Shown: positions 35,459 to 42,152 of the stretch, piece after piece | How positions within the stretch are numbered: position 1 is the stretch's first letter | How the letters are laid out: the number at the start of each line of letters is the position of its first letter | Made by a program: the position numbers and the translations under genes | From: Verrucomicrobiota bacterium | Lineage (GTDB): Bacteria > Verrucomicrobiota > Verrucomicrobiia > JAWXBN01 | DNA: 42,152 nt | Assembly: GCA_034440155.1 (NCBI GenBank) | Contig: JAWXBN010000084.1 | Location: forward strand, 1 to 42,152 | Direction: 5' to 3' | Notes under the pieces: generated by a model | Database searches by the model: none | The model's input: only the letters and a program-made list of their open reading frames with translations | What the model was told of the DNA's origin: nothing

Positions 35459-37705
35459 CTATTCCTTTTTCAGGAAAAGCAGTCTCAAGCTATTAATACA
35501 AACAAGAACTGTACTACCTTCGTGTGCAATGACGCCGAGGGTGAGGGGGACAAATCCTCCCATGGCTGCACAAACCATCACCAAGACTGTCCCGAGGGAA
35601 ATAACCAGGTTTTGTTTGATGATTTTGCGGGCTTCACGGCTCAGTGAAAAGGCGTTAAGGATATTATCGATCCTGTCTTTCATCAGGATGATTTCGCTTT
35701 GTTCAAGGGCGGCATCACTCCCCCGGGCTCCCATCGCGATAGAAACGTAAGCGGCCGCTAAGCAAGGAGCGTCATTGACCCCATCGCCGACCATGGCGAC
35801 ACGTTTACCTGAACGTGTCAGGTCTGCGATGATCTTTACCTTGTCCTCAGGGTGTAGTCCAAATTTAATTTGTTCGGGGGAGAGTCCAACCGATTCACCC
35901 ACGCATAGGGCGGCCTCTTGGCGGTCGCCTGTGAGCATGAGAGAATTGATTCCCAATGATTTGATTTTCGCGAGGACTTCTTTTGTTTCCTTGCGGACCT
36001 CGTCTTTAAGCATGATGCAGCCGATCAGTTTATCATAGATCAACCATACTTCAGTCATTCCGGGTTGGGGCTGTGGGATAGTCCCGATGGACTTTGCAAG
36101 AGGTCCTTTTTCGAGTAATTCACGTCGCCCGAGGATAATCTGGCTTTCTCCCATTTTGGCTTTTAATCCTTTGCCCGTGAGGGATTGGAATGAATCAATT
36201 TGTTTCAGGGGGAGTTTGTTTTCGAGGGCGTATTGCACAATCGCATGGGCGATGGGGTGTTTCGACTGGCTCTCAAGGGCATAGGCGAGTTCGGCAATCT
36301 CGCGTTCACGGGAGGGAGGGTAACTATCGATAGAAACTACCTGCATATTACCCGTGGTCATGGTTCCTGTCTTGTCCAAGGCCAAAGTATCGACCTCAGC
36401 GAGTTTTTCCACGGCGGCACCACCACGGAAGAGAATGCCGTTTTTTGCACCCCAAGCGATGGCAGCTAAGATCGCAGAAGGAATGGAAAGGACAAGGGCG
36501 CAGGGACTGGCAACGACAAGTAATGTCATGGCCCGGTAAAAGGAAGAATATTTCCCGTCCACATTATCAAAAGGAGAAATCCCGAATCCCAGCCACCAGA
36601 TAAAAAACATCAATGTCGTCAAGCCGAGGACAAACCAAGTGTAACCCGTGCCAAATTTGTCGGTAAACCTTTGGGAAGGGGCTTTGAGTTTTTGGGCTTG
36701 TTGGATCAGGGTGATAATTTTCTGGAGAGCACTTTGGTTTGCCGGACGGAGCACCTTGGCATCGACAGAGCCCCAGGTATTAATGGTCCCGCTGAAAATA
36801 GTGTCCCCAGGATTTTTATTCACCGGCACGGATTCCCCGGTGAGGGTGGATTCATCCGTAGCCGTTTTCCCGTCAATAATCAGGGCGTCGACGGCCACGA
36901 GGTCACCGGGTTTGACACGGAGGATTTGGTCCGTGGTGACTTCTTCGACCGGAACATCATTTTCTTTGCCATCAGCCCCGATGATCGTGGCGCGTTTGGG
37001 AGTAGTCTTAAAGAGGGCGCTGATTTCTTTTTTGGTCCGGTGGAGGGCAAAGGTTTCCAGTGCTCCAGAAAGGCTGAAAAGGAAAAGGAGCAGGGCTCCT
37101 TCGGTTAAGGCATCAATGGCAGCCGCACCGAGGGCGACGGCTAACATCAGGAAATGGATGTCGAGCTTGCGTTTTTTGAGATTTTCAAAAGTTTCAATGG
37201 CCGGGTCCCATCCACCAGCAATAATGGCCAGTATATAAAATACGTTATGAAGCCATGGGTGCCAATTCATATGCTCCGATGTCCACCCGAGAATAATCCC
37301 CAGTCCGCATACGGCAGCAAATGCCGCTTGCACACGCCAATCTTCTTCCTCCTCTTCCTCGGTTGCATTTGTCAAGGGCTCAAGATTGAAATCCTTCCAT
37401 TTCCAATCATCAGACACTGATTTGTGCTGGTTTTTCTCGAGGAGAATCTGGTGGGGCAATTTGCGGATGGAAATGTCATCTTCCGCTTTTACCGTGTCAT
37501 TTTGCGCAAGTTGCGCGCCCAGCTCATGCTCGAGGATCCTGAGTGTCTCCTTGAGCGCGCGTTGGAGGGCTTCCTGATCGACATTACCGAGGAAAGCGAG
37601 GGAGACTTTGTTTTTTTCAGGGTCGTAGAGGATGGCTTCAATGTCATTCTGGGTTCCCAAAAACCGGGAAAGATGCTCGACTTGACGATCGGGGGAATCA
37701 CTCAT
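35459..37705 (-). CDS. P1B-type (P1B-4-like) heavy-metal-transporting ATPase
   Basis: 748 residues. A short HMA-like N-terminal domain (about 15-65) lacks the CxxC metal site and is followed by an acidic Glu run (116-121). Motifs: TGES (289-292), SPCAL in the metal-binding helix (400-404), phosphorylated Asp 444 in DKTGTMT, the HP dipeptide in SKHPIAHA, MVGDGVNDAP (638-647) and HEGST (728-732) in helix six. SPC plus HEGx is the mark of P1B-4 pumps (CoaT, CtpD, PfeT; Co, Fe(II) or Zn export), not the CPC of CopA or ZntA. The adjacent convergent Fe-S carrier makes Fe(II) or Co attractive, but selectivity is not proven by sequence. Confidence 0.85.
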   Translation of the reverse strand: MSDSPDRQVEHLSRFLGTQNDIEAILYDPEKNKVSLAFLGNVDQEALQRALKETLRILEHELGAQLAQNDTVKAEDDISIRKLPHQILLEKNQHKSVSDDWKWKDFNLEPLTNATEEEEEEDWRVQAAFAAVCGLGIILGWTSEHMNWHPWLHNVFYILAIIAGGWDPAIETFENLKKRKLDIHFLMLAVALGAAAIDALTEGALLLFLFSLSGALETFALHRTKKEISALFKTTPKRATIIGADGKENDVPVEEVTTDQILRVKPGDLVAVDALIIDGKTATDESTLTGESVPVNKNPGDTIFSGTINTWGSVDAKVLRPANQSALQKIITLIQQAQKLKAPSQRFTDKFGTGYTWFVLGLTTLMFFIWWLGFGISPFDNVDGKYSSFYRAMTLLVVASPCALVLSIPSAILAAIAWGAKNGILFRGGAAVEKLAEVDTLALDKTGTMTTGNMQVVSIDSYPPSREREIAELAYALESQSKHPIAHAIVQYALENKLPLKQIDSFQSLTGKGLKAKMGESQIILGRRELLEKGPLAKSIGTIPQPQPGMTEVWLIYDKLIGCIMLKDEVRKETKEVLAKIKSLGINSLMLTGDRQEAALCVGESVGLSPEQIKFGLHPEDKVKIIADLTRSGKRVAMVGDGVNDAPCLAAAYVSIAMGARGSDAALEQSEIILMKDRIDNILNAFSLSREARKIIKQNLVISLGTVLVMVCAAMGGFVPLTLGVIAHEGSTVLVCINSLRLLFLKKE

Positions 37706-38102
37706 GGGGTAGTCGTATATGACGAAAAATGGACGGCAGAGCTAGCACGAAAAAGTATTTTCATACCAGATAACAACCTATTCGGGGGCGATAGTGTCCC
37801 CAATGCTATTGAGTCTCTACACCTTTATGGCCTGGACATTCACGAGTGTCCTCTCCTGTATCATTTTATCAAAAAGGGTCTTCGGCATTTTAAGTGGGAA
37901 ACCATAATATGGGCGGAGATCCTATACGAGGAACAGTCGAGGAATTAAGGGGTAAATATATTTCTATTGGAAGAATTCAGGAAAAGACTTGGCGTGAAGG
38001 AGACCAGGTAAACACTCCGTAGAGTGAAGTAATCGGGTATAACCAGTTATTGGGGGTTATGATAATTTAGGTTGTTTTAAGAGTAAAAAGTATAGGCATT
38101 AA
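37706..38102. other. Gene-poor stretch between the metal ATPase and the vapC remnant
   Basis: 397 bases without a convincing gene. Small open frames exist: 37803-37907 (34 residues, hydrophobic) and 37909-38022 (37 residues, charged); neither has a good ribosome-binding site or a recognised family. A short hairpin CACTC-CGTA-GAGTG lies at 38013-38026. No antitoxin partner for the truncated vapC is recognisable, so this looks like decayed accessory DNA. Confidence 0.4.
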
Positions 38103-38354
38103 TGTACGGCATTTATCGGGCTTTTCGACATTCTCGACTTTGATGTGGAAAGTGCAGTCATATACGGAAAAATCCGGCTGTTGCTCGGAAAAAAAGGTCA
38201 TCCCATCGGGCCTTATGACATGCAAATTGCTTCAGTTGCCCTTACACACGGATTGATTTTAGTGACCGATAATGTGAATGAATCCAAACGGGTGGGCGAA
38301 TTAAAAGTTGAGAATTCGATACGTAATCCATCATCACTTTTAAAACCGGTATGA
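38103..38354 (+). pseudogene. vapC: 5'-truncated VapC-type PIN-domain toxin
   Basis: The readable frame gives about 83 residues resembling only the C-terminal half of VapC: LFDILDFDVESAVIYGKIR, KKGHPIGPYDMQIASVALTHGLILVTDNVNE and RVGELKVEN. The third-acid and later-acid regions (GPYD, DN) are present, but the N-terminal part with the first catalytic Asp is absent, and a TAA immediately precedes the fragment. No vapB is seen upstream. Probably an inactivated toxin-antitoxin locus. Confidence 0.7.
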
Positions 38355-38395
38355 GATAGGGGTGACTTCATCCCCTCCCTTGCAGTACTATCCCA

Positions 38396-39991
38396 TTATA
38401 CCTTTACGACTTGGACATTCAGGATGTCTTTGTCCTGGCGGATTTCTGCAAGTGCCTCCGCGGTGGGTTCGCTATCCAGATTGAGTACCGTCAGGGCATG
38501 TCCGCCCTGTTTGATGCGGGACAGACTCATGTTGGCGATATTGACTTTATGTTTGCCCATGATCGTGCCGAGCCAACCGACGACGCCAGGGCGGTCGGTA
38601 TTTTCCATGAAGAAGAGGATGCCTTCCGGGGTGACTTCGACATTTTTTCCGTTTACGGAAACAAGGCGAGGTTCATGCGCGAAAAGGGTTCCGCAGACAG
38701 AGATTTCTCTTTCGGCACTTTTTACGCTGATTTTGACCATTTCTGTGTAATTGACATCCTCGGAATTTTTCATGGTCTCGATTTTGATGCCGAGATGCTC
38801 AGCCAAGCTTAAAGCATTGACTTGGTTCACATCGTTATCCCCGGCACTTTCGAGGAAACTTTTCACAATCGTGCGGGCAATCGGCCGGATGTCCTCATCA
38901 TAGACTTTTCCCCAGAAAGTGATCTGGAGGGAATCAACCCGTTTGGGAGCAAGTTGCGCGAGGATTTTGGCGAGTTTATCAGCGAGATTCAGGTGTGGCC
39001 CGAGGATGGCGAGTGTTTTGGCATCCACGCTCGGGGCATTAACTGCGTTACGAACGGTCCCTGTGGTCAGGTAGTCGAAAATTTGTTCAGCCACTTCGAT
39101 CCCGACACTTTCCTGGGCTTCAGCGGTGGAAGCACCGAGGTGTGGGGTCAGGACGACATTGGGCAATTTGCGGAGGGGCAGGTCTTCCGCAGGCGGCTCT
39201 TTTTCATAAACGTCGAGGGCGGCTCCCGCGACTTGTCCATTTTGAAGGGCCTCGTAAAGGTCGGTTTCATTAATCAATCCGCCTCGGGCGCATTTGACTA
39301 GGCGAACCCCGGTTTTACAGAGCTTAAGGGTTTGAGAGTTGAGCAGGTTTTTTGTTTCTGCTGTCAACGGGGTATGGACCGTAATGTAGTCGGCGTGGGG
39401 CAAAAGGTCATTCACCTTATCGATCAGCTCGACTTGCATTTGTTTGGCGCGGCTCAAGGAAAGGAACGGGTCAAAGGCGACGACACGCATGCCGAATGCG
39501 ATTGCGCGACGTGCGACCTCGCTGCCGATACGGCCCATACCGATAATCCCGAGGGTTTTACCGTAGAGTTCGGTCCCTTCAAAAGATTTGCGGTCCCATT
39601 TTCCCGCGACCATGCTGGCATGGGCTTGGGGGATTTTACGGGTGAGGGCCATCATCATGGTGAAAGTCAGCTCGGCCGTGGCGATGGTATTTCCACCGGG
39701 GGTATTCATGACGATGATTCCGCGCGAGGTGGCGGACTCAGTGTCGACATTGTCCACACCGACTCCGGCGCGTCCGACGACTTTGAGTTTTTTTGCAGCG
39801 GCGATCACCTTGGCATTCACCTTGGTCTGACTTCGGACGATTAAAGCATCGTAATCCCCGATAATCTGGAGGAGTTCCTCTTCCTTGAGGCCGGGTTTTT
39901 TATCGACGGAGATGACTCCGTCACGAATCAGGATTTCTACCCCGCGATCGGCGAGGCCGTCCGTAATCAATGCTTTGAATTTCGCTGCCAT
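38396..39991 (-). CDS. serA: D-3-phosphoglycerate dehydrogenase
   Basis: First enzyme of serine synthesis; it oxidises 3-phosphoglycerate with NAD. ATG 39991 (GGGG seven to ten bases upstream) gives 531 residues; an upstream start at 40030 adds 13 atypical residues. Substrate domain and Rossmann domain with GIIGMGRIGSEVARR, catalytic Arg in CARGGLINE, Glu in EKEPP and His in LTPHLGASTAEAQ. An intervening domain (about 320-445) and a C-terminal ACT domain (about 455-531, VEVTPEGILFFMENTDRPGVVG) make this the long, B. subtilis-like form, possibly serine-sensitive. Confidence 0.93.
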   Translation of the reverse strand: MAAKFKALITDGLADRGVEILIRDGVISVDKKPGLKEEELLQIIGDYDALIVRSQTKVNAKVIAAAKKLKVVGRAGVGVDNVDTESATSRGIIVMNTPGGNTIATAELTFTMMMALTRKIPQAHASMVAGKWDRKSFEGTELYGKTLGIIGMGRIGSEVARRAIAFGMRVVAFDPFLSLSRAKQMQVELIDKVNDLLPHADYITVHTPLTAETKNLLNSQTLKLCKTGVRLVKCARGGLINETDLYEALQNGQVAGAALDVYEKEPPAEDLPLRKLPNVVLTPHLGASTAEAQESVGIEVAEQIFDYLTTGTVRNAVNAPSVDAKTLAILGPHLNLADKLAKILAQLAPKRVDSLQITFWGKVYDEDIRPIARTIVKSFLESAGDNDVNQVNALSLAEHLGIKIETMKNSEDVNYTEMVKISVKSAEREISVCGTLFAHEPRLVSVNGKNVEVTPEGILFFMENTDRPGVVGWLGTIMGKHKVNIANMSLSRIKQGGHALTVLNLDSEPTAEALAEIRQDKDILNVQVVKV

Positions 39992-40114
39992 AAGACCCCA
40001 AAACCTATTCGATTGCGGGGTTATCGTCAACGGTTTTGAGGGAGAGTCTTTGTTTGAAAAAGACTTTTTTCATGAGTTTTTTGCATTTTGACTTGAATCA
40101 GCTAGACTACCTCC

Positions 40115-40765
40115 ATGAAAGAACTCTTGAAAACGCCTGTTTTTACATTTGTCGCCTCCTATCTGGCCTTCGGGCTTTTGGGGTTGTTAGAGGGGATTAA
40201 TGAAAAAGCAATCTACTGGGTTTACCCCCTGAAAACGGTTTTGGTCGGGGCATTGATCCTTTTTGTCTGGAAGAGACTTGAACTGGCAAAGCCGCGCCAT
40301 TTGCTCCTTTCGGTCGGTGTGGGGATATTCGTCCTGCTGATTTGGATTCTCCCTTATGACCTTATAGTCAAAGAGTCGGCACGCCAAGGCGGATATAATC
40401 CTTTTGCGCAATTTGCTGGGCATACCGCTTGGGTTTTAATTGCTTTCCGGATTCTGGGGGCATCTTTAATCGTGCCAGTCATGGAAGAGGCTTTTATCCG
40501 GGGATTCCTCCAGCGGTTCTTGGTGGCAAATGAATTTGAGAAAGTCCCCCAAGGAACTTACACACACCTTTCCTTCTGGGTGACAACCGCGTTTTTTTCC
40601 ATTGCCCATTGGGGTGAATGGATGGTGGCGATCCCGACAGGGGTTATTTTTGGAGCTTGGTATTGTTACACCCGGAGCCTGTCGAGTGTGATGGTCGCCC
40701 ACGGGGTGACGAATTTCCTTTTGGGAGTGTACGTGGTGGCCACGCAAAAATGGTATTTTTGGTAG
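40115..40765 (+). CDS. CPBP intramembrane protease, CAAX-protease-related (exosortase-associated type)
   Basis: 216 residues, seven or eight membrane helices. Glutamic-protease motifs of the CPBP/Rce1 family are present: MEEAFIRGFLQRFL (EExxxR), FFSIAHWGEW (FxxxH) and VMVAHGVTNFLLG (HxxxN). The FEKVPQGTYTHLSF segment and the C-terminal ATQKWYFW end match the CAAX-prenyl-protease-related proteins found in genomes with exosortase/PEP-CTERM systems. This agrees with the PEP-CTERM pseudogene in the same window. Divergent from serA. Confidence 0.82.
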   Translation: MKELLKTPVFTFVASYLAFGLLGLLEGINEKAIYWVYPLKTVLVGALILFVWKRLELAKPRHLLLSVGVGIFVLLIWILPYDLIVKESARQGGYNPFAQFAGHTAWVLIAFRILGASLIVPVMEEAFIRGFLQRFLVANEFEKVPQGTYTHLSFWVTTAFFSIAHWGEWMVAIPTGVIFGAWYCYTRSLSSVMVAHGVTNFLLGVYVVATQKWYFW

Positions 40766-40795
40766 TCTTCTACTAGGATTGTTACAATTAGGTGA

Positions 40796-40824
40796 TTGCA
40801 TAAATACAAAATATTGCATTATCT
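40796..40824 (+). promoter_or_regulatory. Candidate promoter of the fucose-isomerase-like gene
   Basis: TTGCAT (40796-40801), 17-base spacer, TTATCT (40819-40824). The leader would be about 32 bases and carries AAGAG seven to eleven bases before the ATG at 40863. Confidence 0.35.
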
Positions 40825-40862
40825 TCAAACGCATTAACCACTTTTAACCTTAAGAGAAAATT

Positions 40863-42152
40863 ATGGCAAAAACCCTAAAAAAAACTGTCTATTTGGTCGC
40901 TAATGGCGATCTCCGTACCACTGCAAATGCCAAATGCTGGCCAGAACAGGAAAAGATGGAGAAAATCGTAACCAAAGCCATCGAGGCCCAGGGTTACACT
41001 GTCAAACGGGCCCATTCATACAATCGCGAGCTCGGGCATGGATTCATTGACAGCCAGAAGATGGGGATGAAAGTTTTTGAAGGAATTCCCCAAGACGCGC
41101 CGCTGATCATCGCTGAATGTGTCTGGCAATACAGCCATCATTTGCTTGCCGGCCTTTCCACCCACAAAGGCCCGATCCTGACACTGGCTAATTGGAGCGG
41201 TATCTGGCCTGGGCTGGTCGGTATGCTTAATCTTAATGGTTCGCTTACAAAAGCAGGAGTCAAGTATAGTTCCCTCTGGAGTGAGAATTTCGATGATGAA
41301 TTTTTCCAAAAAGGGCTCTCTAACTGGTTAAAGAACGGGGAGATCAAACACAAAATCACCCATGTCCGTAAACTCAAAGACCTTAAAGTCTCTGGTGCGA
41401 TCCAAAAAACAGCAGAACGCCTCGCCGATGAGCTGCGCCGCAAGAAACAAATCATGGGTGTCTTTGATGAAGGCTGTATGGGCATGTATAATGCCATCGT
41501 TCCCGATGAATTGCTCCACGAGACCGGCATTTTTAAGGAACGCCTCAGCCAGTCTTCCCTTTACGCTAAAATGCTCGCCATCTCTGACGATGAGGCCCGT
41601 GGCGTTTATCAATGGCTTCTTGATAAGGGCATGAAATTTAATATCGGCCAAGATGAAGAAAATGAGTTAACCGAGAATCAAATCCTACAACAGTGTAAAA
41701 TGTATGTTGCGGCGGTTCGGATTGCTGAGGAATTCGGTTGTTCGGCAATCGGTATCCAGTATCAGCAGGGGTTAAAAGACCTCACTCCCGCTTCTGACCT
41801 TGTCGAAGGGATGCTGAATTGTTCCGACCGCCCTCCGGTTAAGTCTGAAAAAACAGGCAAAGTGATCCTGCCCGGTGAAGCCCTTACTCATTTTAATGAA
41901 GTCGATGAATGTGCCGGTATGGACGGGATGATTACCAAAATCTGTTGGAATGAACTGGGATACCAACCGGACAATACCCTGCACGACCTCCGTTGGGGCC
42001 GCCAATATAAGGATGACAAACTCGACGCCTATGTCTGGGTCTTCCTGATTTCTGGGGCCGCACCGGCTTCCCACTTTATCGGTGGTTACAAGGGAGCCTC
42101 GAGTGAACGCCAGCCCGCGATGTATTTCCGCCTCGGTGGTGGGACCATGAAG
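40863..42152 (+). CDS. L-fucose/L-arabinose isomerase-family protein, 3' end outside the window
   Basis: Open from the ATG at 40863 to the last base (430 codons, no stop), so the C-terminus is missing. The sequence resembles proteins annotated as fucose isomerase in Verrucomicrobia and Planctomycetes: KTVYLVANGDLR at the start, LIIAECVWQYSHHLLAG, GPILTLANWSG and GVFDEGCMGMYNAIVPDELLHETG. The Glu and Asp in the last segment and the later FGCSAIGIQYQQGLKD segment are likely metal-site or substrate elements by analogy with FucI. It would convert aldose to ketose in sugar breakdown; the true substrate is uncertain. Confidence 0.7.
   Translation, partial: MAKTLKKTVYLVANGDLRTTANAKCWPEQEKMEKIVTKAIEAQGYTVKRAHSYNRELGHGFIDSQKMGMKVFEGIPQDAPLIIAECVWQYSHHLLAGLSTHKGPILTLANWSGIWPGLVGMLNLNGSLTKAGVKYSSLWSENFDDEFFQKGLSNWLKNGEIKHKITHVRKLKDLKVSGAIQKTAERLADELRRKKQIMGVFDEGCMGMYNAIVPDELLHETGIFKERLSQSSLYAKMLAISDDEARGVYQWLLDKGMKFNIGQDEENELTENQILQQCKMYVAAVRIAEEFGCSAIGIQYQQGLKDLTPASDLVEGMLNCSDRPPVKSEKTGKVILPGEALTHFNEVDECAGMDGMITKICWNELGYQPDNTLHDLRWGRQYKDDKLDAYVWVFLISGAAPASHFIGGYKGASSERQPAMYFRLGGGTMK

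Noticed and set aside
37424-37948. Open frame of 174 codons overlapping the start of the metal ATPase gene
   Set aside because: Its first half is antisense to the ATPase coding region, and the remaining part has no recognisable family, start or ribosome-binding site.
37803-38022. Two very short open frames (34 and 37 codons)
   Set aside because: One is hydrophobic and one charged, but neither has a Shine-Dalgarno or known family; kept only as part of the gap description.
38411-39844. Several long + strand frames opposite serA
   Set aside because: They are antisense shadows of a strongly conserved gene with all its catalytic motifs.
40088-40116. TTGACT upstream of the CPBP protease gene as a leaderless promoter
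   Set aside because: Only 21 bases separate it from the ATG, leaving no room for a -10 box at normal spacing.
1-42152. tRNA, rRNA, CRISPR arrays, riboswitches and intact insertion sequences
   Set aside because: No cloverleaf-like, array-like or transposase-like sequence was recognised by eye; a covariance-model search could still find a small RNA.

Overview
The window looks like a chromosomal stretch from an aerobic, Gram-negative bacterium of the Verrucomicrobiota or a near relative. This is inferred, not measured, from: an alternative complex III (ACIII) operon beside two haem-copper oxidases, a degraded HAF-repeat gene with a PEP-CTERM sorting tail, a CAAX-protease-related protein of the kind that accompanies exosortase systems, and a fucose-isomerase-like gene. 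Base composition is moderate, with AT-rich intergenic regions. No rRNA, tRNA, CRISPR array or intact insertion sequence was seen.

Left part (1-9450, mostly +): an aa3-type cytochrome c oxidase operon, coxB-coxA-ctaA-ctaB-(39-residue membrane peptide)-coxC. After it comes a likely maturation module: a DUF983 protein on the opposite strand, an ABC-2 exporter pair, a SCO copper chaperone, a DUF420 (CtaM-like) protein and a small exported CPGCK protein.

Middle (9499-20850, -): one tightly packed 11-gene operon read right to left, actA-B-C-D-E-F (quinol:cytochrome c oxidoreductase, ACIII), an unknown 132-residue membrane protein, a CcoS-like protein, then a cbb3-like oxidase (ccoN, ccoO and a one-haem CcoP-like cytochrome). 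The two oxidase loci converge at 9450/9499. Each is preceded by the same 18-base palindrome TTGTGAAAAAATTCACAA, a perfect CRP-type site in the same orientation to each operon, which suggests shared control.

Accessory stretch (21000-29300): a ferritin-like protein, a small exported protein with a basic tail, a decayed HAF/PEP-CTERM pseudogene, two tandem LacI-family paralogues with candidate operators, a stand-alone receiver protein, a HAD phosphatase and a long MscS-type channel.

Right part (29441-42152): nuoJKLMN, which encodes only membrane-arm subunits of complex I with nuoA-I absent here; an IscA/ErpA-type Fe-S carrier convergent with a P1B-4-type metal ATPase (SPC and HEGST motifs); a 5'-truncated vapC; serA; a CPBP/CAAX-related membrane protease; and the first 430 codons of a fucose-isomerase-like gene that runs off the window.

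Together the genes describe an aerobic respiratory chain: complex I (partly here) feeds quinol to ACIII, ACIII reduces cytochrome c, and two oxidases (aa3 and cbb3-like) reduce oxygen. Haem a synthesis and copper assembly genes sit alongside.
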